Source of the DNA: Planctomycetota bacterium
Lineage (GTDB): Bacteria; Planctomycetota; Planctomycetia; Gemmatales; Gemmataceae
Length of the DNA: 59,431 nt
Assembly: GCA_021413735.1 (NCBI GenBank)
Contig: JAIOPV010000221.1
Coordinates: 1 to 59,431, forward strand
Direction: 5' to 3'
Shown here: piece by piece, positions 48,056 through 57,941 of the stretch
How positions within the stretch are numbered: position 1 is the stretch's first letter
Layout of the letters: the number at the start of each line of letters is the position of its first letter
Notes under the pieces: model-generated
What the model was told of the DNA's origin: nothing
Seen by the model: only the letters and a program-made list of their open reading frames with translations
The model's database searches: none
Program-made: the position numbers and the translations under genes

Positions 48056-49468
48056 ATGTCTGTCGATTCTCCCGCACCACCACCGCTGGCCCCGCGTACC
48101 GGCTGGGCCAGTCTCAAAGACCTCACAAGGTATCAGTGGTTCGTGTTCGTCGTCTGTTGCCTCGCGTGGGATCTCGATTGCCTCGACCAACAACTCTTCG
48201 TGCTTGCCCGCGATCCGGCTCTCTCCACGCTGATGCAGAAGCCGGCCAACGACCCGGAGGTCGGCACTTACGGAACCTACGCGACTTCGGTGTTCCTCAT
48301 CGGGTGGGCCATCGGTGGAATCGGATTCGGCGTGCTCGGTGATCGCCTCGGTCGTGTCAAGACACTGACCGCCACCATCGGTCTGTACGCTTTGTTCACT
48401 GGTCTCAGTGCCTTGTCTGTCGGACCAATCGATTTCATGGCATATCGGCTCCTCACTGGCCTGGGCGTCGGCGGGGCGTTTGCGGCGGCTGTGGTGCTAC
48501 TCGCCGAAACTGTGCCCGATAATTCGCGGCCATACGTCCTCGGATTGTTCCAGGCATCGAGCGTGATGGGGAACTGTTCTGCTGCGCTCATAAACATGTA
48601 TCTCGGGTCGTTGCAGAAGACCGGTGCGTTCCCCGCTGAGGAATGGCTTACTCCGTGGCGAGTAATGTTCCTGATCGGCATTTTGCCAGGCATCTTGCTC
48701 GTGGTTGTGCAGTTCTCGCTCCGCGAACCGGACAAGTGGAAAGCCATGCGAGCAGCAGAGGAGAAGGGACTACGACCGTCGCCGTGGCAGATGTTCTTCG
48801 GCACACTCACCGGTCTGTTCACCACGCCACCGTGGAACCGGCGAGTGTTGGGCGGGCTTCTGCTCACTGGTGCCGGTGTGGTCGGATTGTGGGGAATTGG
48901 CTTCTTCGCCCCTCGACTGGTGCAACTGGCGCTCGAATCGACACTCACCGCCGAGGGACTCACCGGCGACCAATTGAAAGGCGAAATTAGTTGGTGGCGT
49001 GGGATCACGTCGTTGGTGCAAAACGCGGGCGCATTCTTCGGCATCTTCGCGTTCAGTTGGGCAACCGGGCTGTTCGGTCGCCGCGCCTCGTTCGGCCTGT
49101 TCTTCGTGTTGGCGGCGCTCTCGACCGCAGCGACGTTCTGGTTCCTCAAATCCCGCGGCGATATCTTCTGGATGATCCCGATCATGGGCTTCTGTCAACT
49201 CGCGTTGTTCGGCGGGTATGCAATCTATCTGCCGGAACTGTTCCCGACGAAGTATCGCAGCACCGGCACATCGTTCTGCTACAACGCGGGGCGGCTCGTC
49301 GCGGCGGTCGGACCCTTCGCGCTTGGCATGATGACGACCGTCGTCTACAAGGATTATGGTGCCGATGCGTTCCGCTATGCCGGTGTGACGATGTGCAGCG
49401 TGTTTATTGTCGGACTTCTTGTGCTGCCGTTCTTGCCTGAAACCAAGGACAAGCCGCTGCCCGAGTGA
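48056..49468 (+). CDS. MFS transporter
   Basis: 470 aa from the ATG at 48056. About twelve membrane segments are present, such as WFVFVVCCLAWDLDCLDQQL, VFLIGWAIGGIGFGVLGDRL and AYRLLTGLGVGGAFAAAVVL. The loop GDRLGRVKTL has the MFS D-R-x-G-R pattern. The C-terminal ELFPTKYRSTGTSFCYNAGR is like the sugar porter or aromatic acid:H+ symporter group. The substrate is unknown. No operon partner is seen. Confidence 0.88.
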   Translation: MSVDSPAPPPLAPRTGWASLKDLTRYQWFVFVVCCLAWDLDCLDQQLFVLARDPALSTLMQKPANDPEVGTYGTYATSVFLIGWAIGGIGFGVLGDRLGRVKTLTATIGLYALFTGLSALSVGPIDFMAYRLLTGLGVGGAFAAAVVLLAETVPDNSRPYVLGLFQASSVMGNCSAALINMYLGSLQKTGAFPAEEWLTPWRVMFLIGILPGILLVVVQFSLREPDKWKAMRAAEEKGLRPSPWQMFFGTLTGLFTTPPWNRRVLGGLLLTGAGVVGLWGIGFFAPRLVQLALESTLTAEGLTGDQLKGEISWWRGITSLVQNAGAFFGIFAFSWATGLFGRRASFGLFFVLAALSTAATFWFLKSRGDIFWMIPIMGFCQLALFGGYAIYLPELFPTKYRSTGTSFCYNAGRLVAAVGPFALGMMTTVVYKDYGADAFRYAGVTMCSVFIVGLLVLPFLPETKDKPLPE

Positions 49469-49513
49469 GTCAGATTTCCGATTGCTACCAATTGAAAGCC
49501 AGGAGAACTCGAC

Positions 49514-49789
49514 TTGTCCACGACTGCCGTTACACACGCTGTTCCCGATTGGTTGAAACTGCACGATGGGTCACTGAAGCCCGGCGTTCGCCCCGAAACG
49601 ACCTTCGTGATGGTCGGCGGGCAACCGCTGTACAAACTCGAAGTGCGACCAACGACCGGAACATTCGCGTGTGCCGTCTCCAACACCGTGAACGGCAAAC
49701 GACTCGACGACGCGAAGGCCACCTACCCCACGTCCGAAGCGGCGCTTGCGGGTGGGTTGGAGCAACTTCGCGCCGTCCTGGGGTGGTAA
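49514..49789 (+). CDS. Small hypothetical protein
   Basis: 91 aa. The start is TTG at 49514, because AGGAG lies eight bases upstream and no ATG fits. It has no recognised family; VRPETTFVMVGGQPLYKLEV and TYPTSEAALAGGLEQLRAVL suggest a small alpha/beta fold. It converges with the secreted repeat protein with a 4-bp gap. Confidence 0.6.
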   Translation: MSTTAVTHAVPDWLKLHDGSLKPGVRPETTFVMVGGQPLYKLEVRPTTGTFACAVSNTVNGKRLDDAKATYPTSEAALAGGLEQLRAVLGW

Positions 49790-49793
49790 TCGA

Positions 49794-51230
49794 CTACTGG
49801 CCCTTCGCCAAGAACGACACGCCAACCTTCCCAGTCGGGCCGACGTGACAGAGTTGGTCGAACCCGAAGTGCTTTACTACTCGCATCAGGGTTTCGCCCT
49901 CCTCGGCTGTCGCACAGTCGAACAGGTGCCGACCGTTCTCGGTCACAGCCCAGTGGCCGCCATATTGTTGCACCTTCATCGCCGACGGATCGAATCGCCG
50001 GCCCTGTGCTGTGAACGGCACACGAGTCGGTGCCTTGCCGTTCACCAGGAAGAACGTCAGGCCCGCCGAGCCGACCTTGCAGAACTCCGTGAAACGGCTG
50101 TCGCCGATCGTTCTCGCCGCATCCCGGGCGATCCACTCGCTCGGTCCGAAGCGGCCAATCACTTCGTTCCCGGATGCCACCACCCAGTCGCCGCCGTCCT
50201 TGCGAACGTCGAGCTTGCGTGGGTCCATCCGCACCATCTCGCCGACGTAGCCGACGCCCGCGACCGGGATTCCAACGCGGCTCAAGTTGTCGATCTGCCC
50301 CTGCAACGCGGCACGAGCAAATGGTCCCTTGTCTGCCTTCACCGGCATCGCCTCATCTGACCCCACGAAGAAGTACGACATCGCCGCAGCGTTCGGCTGA
50401 CCAACAATGCCGATACGGTTGAAGCCGTAACGTCGTACGACTGCGAGCGACTGGTCGGCGTCAGCCTTCACCGGGCCAAAGTTGAAGTGGATGTTGTCGT
50501 CGTCGCGAAGGCACCACACGCCGCGAACCGCCTCGACTCGCACAGATCGCAGATCAATGGGAATAATCTGCGACGCTCCGGCACCCGTTACCGGCGGACC
50601 GTTGAAAGCGCCACCACCAGTTGAGTCGCCAGATATGAACGTGCCACCAGACCCGTCGGGGCGGATCGGCTGGCTGTTCGTCTCGTCCTTCCCATGAACA
50701 CCCAGTGTCATCGGCGGTTTGCCATCCACGAGCGCATACTCGACAATCGGCTTCGGGCTGCCAATGGTCACCCATTCCGTCGGTCGCAGATCCTTGTACA
50801 CTCGCAGCGTATCGCGTGCTTCCAGTTCGCGATCACCGAAATCGCGGAGCATCTTGAAGCCGGCCCAGAGTTGCCAGCCGCCAGAAACTCGCTTGAGGCT
50901 AACATCGCGTGCGTTCAACGGAACGCGGTTCTCGGGCTGCGGCAACGGCACTTCCTGCGGCTGCGCAATCGGAGCAGGCTGCATCGGTCCTGGGTAGTTG
51001 GGCACGCCGGGTTGTTGGATGGGCAGCGTCGAACGCAGTGGCGGCAACGTACTCGGTGGCGGTGGCGATCCTGGGACGCCCGGTGCCGGGTAACTTGGAG
51101 CGGACGGGGCAGGGAAACTCGGAGACGGAAACCGCGGCAACGGTTGTGTCTGCGGAATGGGCGGCATCTGAGCAGTGAGCGTCCCGGTGCTAAGAACGAA
51201 ACCCCATTGAGCAAGGAGAAGACGACGCAT
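49794..51230 (-). CDS. Exported protein with a Pro-rich linker and four internal repeats
   Basis: 478 aa from the ATG at 51230, preceded by GGAGG. A signal peptide (LLLAQWGFVLSTGTLTAQ) is followed by a Pro-rich stretch to about residue 105. Four copies of a 65-70 residue unit follow, near 110-175, 228-293, 338-400 and 410-478. Each has the pattern VxxxGGxWxL, FGxxExxA, LRVxxxxGFxxxxxVG and a closing YFLVNGKAP-like strand. The unit has no name that I recognise. It may be an adhesion or carbohydrate-binding repeat. Confidence 0.7.
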   Translation of the reverse strand: MRRLLLAQWGFVLSTGTLTAQMPPIPQTQPLPRFPSPSFPAPSAPSYPAPGVPGSPPPPSTLPPLRSTLPIQQPGVPNYPGPMQPAPIAQPQEVPLPQPENRVPLNARDVSLKRVSGGWQLWAGFKMLRDFGDRELEARDTLRVYKDLRPTEWVTIGSPKPIVEYALVDGKPPMTLGVHGKDETNSQPIRPDGSGGTFISGDSTGGGAFNGPPVTGAGASQIIPIDLRSVRVEAVRGVWCLRDDDNIHFNFGPVKADADQSLAVVRRYGFNRIGIVGQPNAAAMSYFFVGSDEAMPVKADKGPFARAALQGQIDNLSRVGIPVAGVGYVGEMVRMDPRKLDVRKDGGDWVVASGNEVIGRFGPSEWIARDAARTIGDSRFTEFCKVGSAGLTFFLVNGKAPTRVPFTAQGRRFDPSAMKVQQYGGHWAVTENGRHLFDCATAEEGETLMRVVKHFGFDQLCHVGPTGKVGVSFLAKGQ

Positions 51231-51547
51231 TGCTGACCTCCGAAACCGATATTGCCGGTTTGTTCGGTTGTATCGGCATTGCGGTTTGGGCGACTTGAGT
51301 TGAGAAGAACGGTATAAGGAAGTACCCACTTGATGACGGACGGTGGAGGGTGGGACAACTCCACCCGGTGAAGCAACATGGATGGCCCGTGGCACGATCC
51401 GACGCTACTCCGTTGGCACTTCGCCTGGCGCAGGCAACCGCGTTTGAAGTGTCTTTGTCGGTGCGAGAAGTGCCTGCCTGCTGAGGACGGATGAGGCCAG
51501 TAAAATGGAGAGGAGTGGCCGCAGGGTTCGCAAACTGTGGGCTTTTC
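51231..51547. other. Intergenic region, no gene seen
   Basis: 317 bp upstream of the repeat protein and downstream of the transglutaminase, both on the minus strand. No ORF, tRNA or strong hairpin was recognised. The promoter of the repeat protein should lie here. Confidence 0.6.
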
Positions 51548-52366
51548 TCAACTCAGGCCCGCCACCTCGACAGTTCCGACCTTGAACACCTCCAGGCGGT
51601 TCACGCCGAATGCTGTCGTGAGAGCCACATCAGCCGCGTCGCGCCCGAAGGCGAGTAGGATCCGACCGGATCGTGGGATGTTGTGCCTCGCGTCGCCCGC
51701 ATACCAGTGACCTCCCAGGTAGACCTCGAACCAGGCGCTGAAGTCCATTGGAGCAGGATCCTGCAACACTCCGATGTCCCCGAGGTATCCCGTGCAATAC
51801 CGGGTCGGCACGTTCAGACAGCGAAGGAGCGTGATTGCAAGGTGTGTGAAGTCGCGGCACACCCCGACCTGTTCCCGGTAGACCTCCAGGGCCGTTCGGT
51901 TTGCACGGGCCAGCATGTAGTCGAAGCGGACGTGGTGGTGGACGAAGTCGGACACCGCCCGAACCAGCGGCCAACCGGCCGCGACCTGCCCGAACTTGGA
52001 CCATGCCCACTCTTTCAACTCGCTGTCCACCTCGCAGTACCTGCTCGGAAGGAGAAAAAGCAATGCATCGTTGGGTAACTCGTAAACGGGGTGGTGGTGA
52101 ACACCCCAGGGCTGCGGGTCAGGGAGCCCGCTATCTTCCACGATCGCGGAATTCCGGAGCGTCAACCGACCTGCGGGTGCGAATGCTCTTCCACAGCGAT
52201 TCCCGTAAAGGTCGTTGAACTCCGACACCGCGAGCAACGGGTCTACCTCCAACCGCTCGTGGGTTCGCACTCTGGGCCAGACTGATGGATGGAGGTTCAA
52301 CATCCAGATCACCGCTGCCGGATTGGGGAAATTCAGACCGATTTCGCAATCGACTTTGATCAGCAT
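51548..52366 (-). CDS. Transglutaminase-like cysteine protease family protein
   Basis: 272 aa. The transglutaminase-core triad is visible: Cys in VCRDFTHLAITLLRCLNVPT, His in WFEVYLGGHWYAGDARHN and Asp in the same block. The N-terminal beta region (LLAVSEFNDLYGNRC) is that of bacterial transglutaminase-like proteins. Such enzymes cut or cross-link peptide bonds; in bacteria they often process proteins or peptides. There is no signal peptide. No adjacent DUF403/DUF404 or circularly-permuted ATP-grasp genes are seen, which are common partners. Confidence 0.85.
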   Translation of the reverse strand: MLIKVDCEIGLNFPNPAAVIWMLNLHPSVWPRVRTHERLEVDPLLAVSEFNDLYGNRCGRAFAPAGRLTLRNSAIVEDSGLPDPQPWGVHHHPVYELPNDALLFLLPSRYCEVDSELKEWAWSKFGQVAAGWPLVRAVSDFVHHHVRFDYMLARANRTALEVYREQVGVCRDFTHLAITLLRCLNVPTRYCTGYLGDIGVLQDPAPMDFSAWFEVYLGGHWYAGDARHNIPRSGRILLAFGRDAADVALTTAFGVNRLEVFKVGTVEVAGLS

Positions 52367-52384
52367 TTAATCCTTCTCTTCCAT

Positions 52385-52912
52385 TCAAACTGGGTGAATC
52401 AGTGCTGCCAAATCACACTGGTGATGACAGCTTTGGCACCGTTGAATCAACCGAACAGCGAAAGTGGCTGCTCGGAGAGCGAGATTCCGCGGGGCTTGGC
52501 GGTGATGCTCGCACTCCACCAAGTTACCACTTCGCACGGGTTCGAGGTTCTTTTCGGGGTCCGAAATGAACCCATCGAGCTCTGCAGATGGGCAATACCG
52601 AAGTCGGCCAGGTACGGTTCGCCTGCCTCGTCGGTCGACAGAACCTCCGCCGAGCATCAACTTCAGCGCCACCTCGCGGTTCAACCGGACGTTCCTGGCC
52701 CGGAACACGACCCCCATGCCGCCACGCCCCAACTCCCCCAGAACCTCGTATCCTGGGATGCCAGTATCGGTCGTCGAAGACGCGGTTGCCGCGGTCGTGA
52801 TTGTGGTTTGGTTGGGGGAACTGTCCGCGACGTCTATCGTCTCAAGCGGGATATGGGCGTCGGTCACCGGTTCGGGGGCGCATGGGCGTGTCGGCTCTTC
52901 GATTATTAACAC
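52385..52912 (-). pseudogene. Ser/Thr kinase remnant with internal deletion
   Basis: From a GTG near 52912, a Pro/Glu/Thr-rich leader is followed by a true kinase start: IPGYEVLGELGRGGMGVVFR and EVALKLMLGGG. After SVDR the next frame reads DEAGEPYLADFGIAHLQSS, the DFG activation segment. So roughly 110 residues of N- and C-lobe, including the HRD catalytic loop, are missing, and the frame shifts at the junction. The rest continues with no kinase similarity. It is not able to make an active kinase. Confidence 0.75.
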
Positions 52913-52985
52913 CGTGTGGCGTTCGATGATCGCCTGCTGGCTCTCACAGTGAGTCTCGGTTTGATCTCTCTCGATGGTTGAAGGA

Positions 52986-53156
52986 TCAGTGCGACGGCAT
53001 CGGGATCCACAGCGGCGGTTTTGTGCCCCACTTGTTACGGCGTGCGATCTCCGCATCATCTGCCCCGTGTGGCTTCAGATACACGTAGTAATCGTCGGCA
53101 CGCTCGAAGATATCTTCGCTCGGCTCTCGACTACGGGCGAGGAGGAGCGTCGCCAT
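52986..53156 (-). CDS. Small ORF after the NosZ-like remnant
   Basis: 56 aa from an ATG at 53156, starting three bases after the stop of the NosZ-like fragment. It carries DDYYVYLKPHGADDAEIARR then NKWGTKPPLWIP, which looks like the C-terminal tail of a larger protein. I do not recognise it. It may be the remains of the same or another deleted gene, or an expressed small protein. Confidence 0.35.
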   Translation of the reverse strand: MATLLLARSREPSEDIFERADDYYVYLKPHGADDAEIARRNKWGTKPPLWIPMPSH

Positions 53157-53159
53157 GAT

Positions 53160-53714
53160 TCACGAGAAGCCGGTCGCGTCCGGATAAATCATCGTGTGGA
53201 CACCTAGCCCGATACCGGTGGACTCGGCAACGTCTTCGATGAGTTCCATCTGCTTGCCGTCGTAGCGAACGCGATAGAGGTGATTGCCTTCGCCGGTTTT
53301 TTCGAGCAAGCCCATTTGCTTGATGCGAGTGGGGATGCCGTAAATCAGGACGTTCTCGCCGCCCTGCGTGGAGTTGATGAACTCGAAGCCCTTGTACGGA
53401 TCGTCGGACGGATACGCGGCGAGATGGTGCGAAATGGGGCAGGTGTCGCCATAGTTCCAGTACGAAATCCAGGCGAGGCCGCGGCCTGTGGAGAGATCGA
53501 CAGCGTGAGTGCCGCCACCGAGTTTCTGCGGACTGAGCAGAACCCACTTTCCGAGCGACTTGTGGACTTCATCGAGTTTGCCGGCGTCGATAGACACGGG
53601 TGCCTGGGCGCGACTGATACTTGGCAGCAGTTCCTCCGCACCCTTGTAGATGCCGGCTCCGGCCACACCAGCGGCCGACAGTTTCAACGCTTCGCGGCGA
53701 GTCATGCGTCCCAT
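53160..53714 (-). pseudogene. Truncated NosZ-like (nitrous-oxide reductase family) gene
   Basis: 184 aa from the ATG at 53714. A twin-arginine signal (RMTRREALKLSAAGVAGAG) precedes text that recalls exported nitrous-oxide-reductase-like proteins: HHLAAYPSDDPYKGFEFINS, TQGGENVLIYGIPTRI and YRVRYDGKQMELIEDVAEST. The reading ends abruptly after GLGVHTMIYPDATGFS, where a full enzyme would go on for some 400 more residues with the copper sites. Most or all of the catalytic part is therefore gone. The family assignment is from memory and could be another copper protein. It is 35 bp after a redoxin gene in the same direction. Confidence 0.5.
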
Positions 53715-53749
53715 GAGAATCTTCCTTTCTGGTGACGGAGCGGTCTGAA

Positions 53750-54403
53750 TCATTGCGAAAATGCACACCCAGCGGTCAGGGCACTGGGCAACCCGGCGAC
53801 ATCAACGTGTTCCTCTCGAACGCTGCTCATTCGGGCGATCCGTTCGCTCAGTTCGCGCATCATCTCCTGCGAGCAACCGGGCCATTGGGCCTCGCGTTTC
53901 CCAGAGGCCGACAGCAGCACAACCGTGGCGCCGTGCCTGGCGTGAAATCGCTTGATGAGCGTTTGCGATTCGTCGGCCAGCACCGGGTATGCGACATGGT
54001 TGTCGGCAGTGAAACGTCGTGCTGTCGGCACATCACCGTTAATAATCGTCACGAAACGGACGGCATCGGGATACGCTGCCGCCACGCGATGGAAGTAGGG
54101 TTCGAACTCGACACTGCACGGGCAACCGTTCTTGACGAAGACGACGACGACTGGCTTCCCAGCGGAAAGGTCGTTCCAGGTGCGATGCACGCCGTTCTGG
54201 TCTGTGCCCGTGAGTGTGGCGTCTGTGTCGCTGCTGCTCTGCACCAACTGCGGTGGCGAAACATAGTGCCGATCGGCCGTGCGTGGACTGGTTGATTCAG
54301 GACGGGGCGCGCGATTACCGAACTGCCGATCTGCCACTGCGAATCCGCAGAGGACAAAGAGCAACAAGGCGCAAGCCCAGAGTGCGAATGATGGTCGTTT
54401 CAT
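53750..54403 (-). CDS. Exported redoxin/peroxiredoxin-like protein
   Basis: 217 aa from the ATG at 54403, with a hydrophobic N-terminal anchor (LWACALLLFVLCGFAVA). A thioredoxin-fold redoxin domain follows: PVVVVFVKNGCPCSVEFEPY holds a CPC motif in place of CxxC. VRFVTIINGD and TADNHVAYPVLADE are further family blocks. It could be a copper-chaperone (SCO-like) or peroxide-removing protein. Its position just upstream of the NosZ-like remnant suggests it once served a copper enzyme. Confidence 0.75.
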   Translation of the reverse strand: MKRPSFALWACALLLFVLCGFAVADRQFGNRAPRPESTSPRTADRHYVSPPQLVQSSSDTDATLTGTDQNGVHRTWNDLSAGKPVVVVFVKNGCPCSVEFEPYFHRVAAAYPDAVRFVTIINGDVPTARRFTADNHVAYPVLADESQTLIKRFHARHGATVVLLSASGKREAQWPGCSQEMMRELSERIARMSSVREEHVDVAGLPSALTAGCAFSQ

Positions 54404-54529
54404 CGACTCTCGCAACTGGATGGGCGACCGAGAACTGGCTTTGGTGGTTTTGAAAAAGTGGCGACCTACGCATGATATTCTGCGGCGAATCGACGGCAAT
54501 ACTCGCCAGATCGGGGCCACGCCGTGGCT

Positions 54530-55048
54530 TCACTTCTTGAGTTTGTAGCCTTCACCACGGACATGGCTCACATCTTCCATCTCGTTGAGATGCTTCTTCA
54601 CGATGTTCGCGAAATTCGCGCTCGAGGTCTTGTACCCGCCCGCCTTGATGCGGTCCGCGATGTCGGCCCCACTCAACGGACCGCGAGCAGCGCGAAGCAC
54701 CTTCTTGATCTCGTCCTTGAGCGTGGTGACTTTCCCTTCGCTCGGCGTCGGCGACTCAGTAATCCGTGCGGCGGTGGCCTGATTCGCGATTGGCGGTGAA
54801 GTCGTCGTTGGCGGGAGCGAGTCGAACCGGTTGGCGAACCGATGCAGCGAACTCGTCATTGAGCCTTCCACCAGCGCAATGTCGCTCTCGATCGCCCGGA
54901 GTTGGTTGTGCAATTCCTCTCGTTGCTGCGTGAGTTCGGCAAGTCGATCGCGTTGTCGGCGGAGTTGCTCGATCTCCTGTTCCCGTTCACGGAGTAGCTG
55001 CTCCTGATTCTGGATCTGTGTGTCGAAGTGACTCAGCAGGTCGCTCAT
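54530..55048 (-). CDS. Coiled-coil protein with HARE-like winged-helix C-terminus
   Basis: 172 aa from the ATG at 55048. The first 70 residues form an acidic/basic coiled coil (IQNQEQLLREREQEIEQLRR). A Ser/Thr/Pro-rich linker follows. The last 65 residues (LKDEIKKVLRAARGPLSGAD, IADRIKAGGYKTSSANFANI, VKKHLNEMEDVSHV) resemble the HARE-HTH fold that links restriction, chromatin and RNA polymerase proteins. It probably dimerises and binds DNA or a partner. Confidence 0.65.
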   Translation of the reverse strand: MSDLLSHFDTQIQNQEQLLREREQEIEQLRRQRDRLAELTQQREELHNQLRAIESDIALVEGSMTSSLHRFANRFDSLPPTTTSPPIANQATAARITESPTPSEGKVTTLKDEIKKVLRAARGPLSGADIADRIKAGGYKTSSANFANIVKKHLNEMEDVSHVRGEGYKLKK

Positions 55049-55256
55049 CGGTGCGGCTCTGGGGAGTGCGGGGAGCCCACTCGCGGGCCAATCAGAACAT
55101 TGTGCCGCTGGTGTTTTCTCGCAGGGCAACCGTCAGTTTCTCGCACTCCAAATCTGTGTCAAGTGCCCAGGCGGTGTATCCCGTAACGCCCGCACCCGTG
55201 ATACACTCATAACCGTTTCCTCCGTTAAAATACTTCCCCCAAGCCGCACAGCCGTC

Positions 55257-56978
<1,722 letters not shown>

Positions 56979-57043
56979 TTCCGGGTACTCCATTTGGTTC
57001 CGCACGCGACCGGATGATTCCGGACGTGTCCAGATGGTTCCGG
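56979..57043 (+). promoter_or_regulatory. Array of four TTCCGG-type boxes at 19-20 bp spacing
   Basis: Boxes at 56979 (TTCCGG), 56998 (TTCCGC), 57018 (TTCCGG) and 57038 (TTCCGG), 19 to 20 bp apart, starting right after the ggt stop. A spacing of two helical turns would put all boxes on one face of DNA. The function is unknown. Confidence 0.5.
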
Positions 57044-57139
57044 AGGTGGATTTTCAGGACATCTGCGTGCGCGTTTTGAATCGAATTCGCAACATACGAT
57101 TGGTAAATGAGTTGCGTCAGAAGCGATTCGTTCGGCTTG

Positions 57140-57235
57140 TCTGAACGATATTTCTTCCGGACGAATGGGATGGTTCCGGGTCTGGAATGCTTGGTTCCGG
57201 AAGTGGGGTGGGGAGGTAGCCCGGAATCAATGTGC
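57140..57235 (+). promoter_or_regulatory. Conserved leader element, copy 3 (upstream of rplU)
   Basis: TCTGAACGATATTTCTTCCG is followed by boxes at 57155, 57174 and 57195. The stem TTGGTTCCGG (57191-57200) pairs with CCGGAATCAA (57221-57230) over ten pairs with one G-U, around a 20-nt loop (AAGTGGGGTGGGGAGGTAGC). It ends 109 bp before the rplU ATG. Confidence 0.65.
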
Positions 57236-57339
57236 TCGACTTCCTTGAAGCGAGTTTCTGGCGTTCCTACTGGTCGCCTTTTGTCGCTCCGCTATCATGA
57301 CAGTCTTATTTGTGCGTCACGCTTTTGAGTTGGGTCACC

Positions 57340-57696
57340 ATGTACGCAATTGTTGAAGACGGAAGCCGCCAGTACCGAGCCGAGGTCGGAACCACGATCG
57401 TCATCGACCACCGCGAGGTGGAACTTGGTGCAACGCTGGAACTGACCAAGGTGCTGCTGCTGCAAAGCGGAGCCGACACGCTGATTGGTCGCCCGTTGGT
57501 CGAAGGGGCGAAGATCATCACGGAAGTGGTGGAGTTCCCGAAGACGAAGACGATGACGCAGAAGTTCCGTCGCCGGAAGAACTCGCGTCGACTGAAGGGC
57601 CACACGCAGCCATACGTTCGGGTGAAGATCAAGCACATCCTGAAGGCTGGCGAGACGGCTCCGGCTGAGGCTCCGAAGGCGACCGCGACCGCGTGA
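57340..57696 (+). CDS. rplU: 50S ribosomal protein L21
   Basis: 118 aa from the ATG at 57340. It matches bL21 throughout: MYAIVEDGSRQYRAEVGTTI, then KIITEVVEFPKTKTMTQKFR and RRRKNSRRLKGHTQPYVRVK. bL21 binds 23S rRNA and is normally followed by rpmA (L27). Here rpmA is not downstream; a tRNA comes next. A Thr/Ala-rich tail follows the last conserved block. The upstream region holds conserved leader element copy 3. Confidence 0.97.
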   Translation: MYAIVEDGSRQYRAEVGTTIVIDHREVELGATLELTKVLLLQSGADTLIGRPLVEGAKIITEVVEFPKTKTMTQKFRRRKNSRRLKGHTQPYVRVKIKHILKAGETAPAEAPKATATA

Positions 57697-57727
57697 GGAA
57701 CGAGCTTTTTGCGTGTTGGAAACAGCC

Positions 57728-57759
57728 AACAGGGGGGTGCATGAGTGCCCCTCCTTGTT
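57728..57759 (+). terminator. Possible hairpin terminator after rplU
   Basis: AACAGGGGGGTGC, a short loop and GCCCCTCCTTGTT form an imperfect hairpin 31 bp after the rplU stop. There is no long T-tract. Confidence 0.4.
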
Positions 57760-57858
57760 CGTTTCTGGAAGTCGCCGACCGCTATTCGCGTTGACGTGTT
57801 CTCAATGCTCAAGTATGAAACGAGTACCGGCGGGTAGGGCTGGTGCTGATTGATTCAT

Positions 57859-57929
57859 TACCCGGTAGTGTAACGGTAGCACAAGAGATTTTGGCTCTCT
57901 TCGTCTAGGTTCAAATCCTAGCCGGGTAA
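57859..57929 (+). tRNA. trnQ: tRNA-Gln (UUG)
   Basis: The cloverleaf is complete. Acceptor TACCCGG (57859-57865) pairs with CCGGGTA (57922-57928). The D-arm is GTG/CAC with a GG in the loop. Anticodon stem AGAGA/TCTCT encloses loop TTTTGGC, so the anticodon is TTG. T-stem CTAGG/CCTAG holds loop TTCAAAT. The 3' CCA is not encoded. G follows the anticodon at position 37, where A is more usual. Confidence 0.95.
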
Positions 57930-57941
57930 CTTTCCCTTCTC

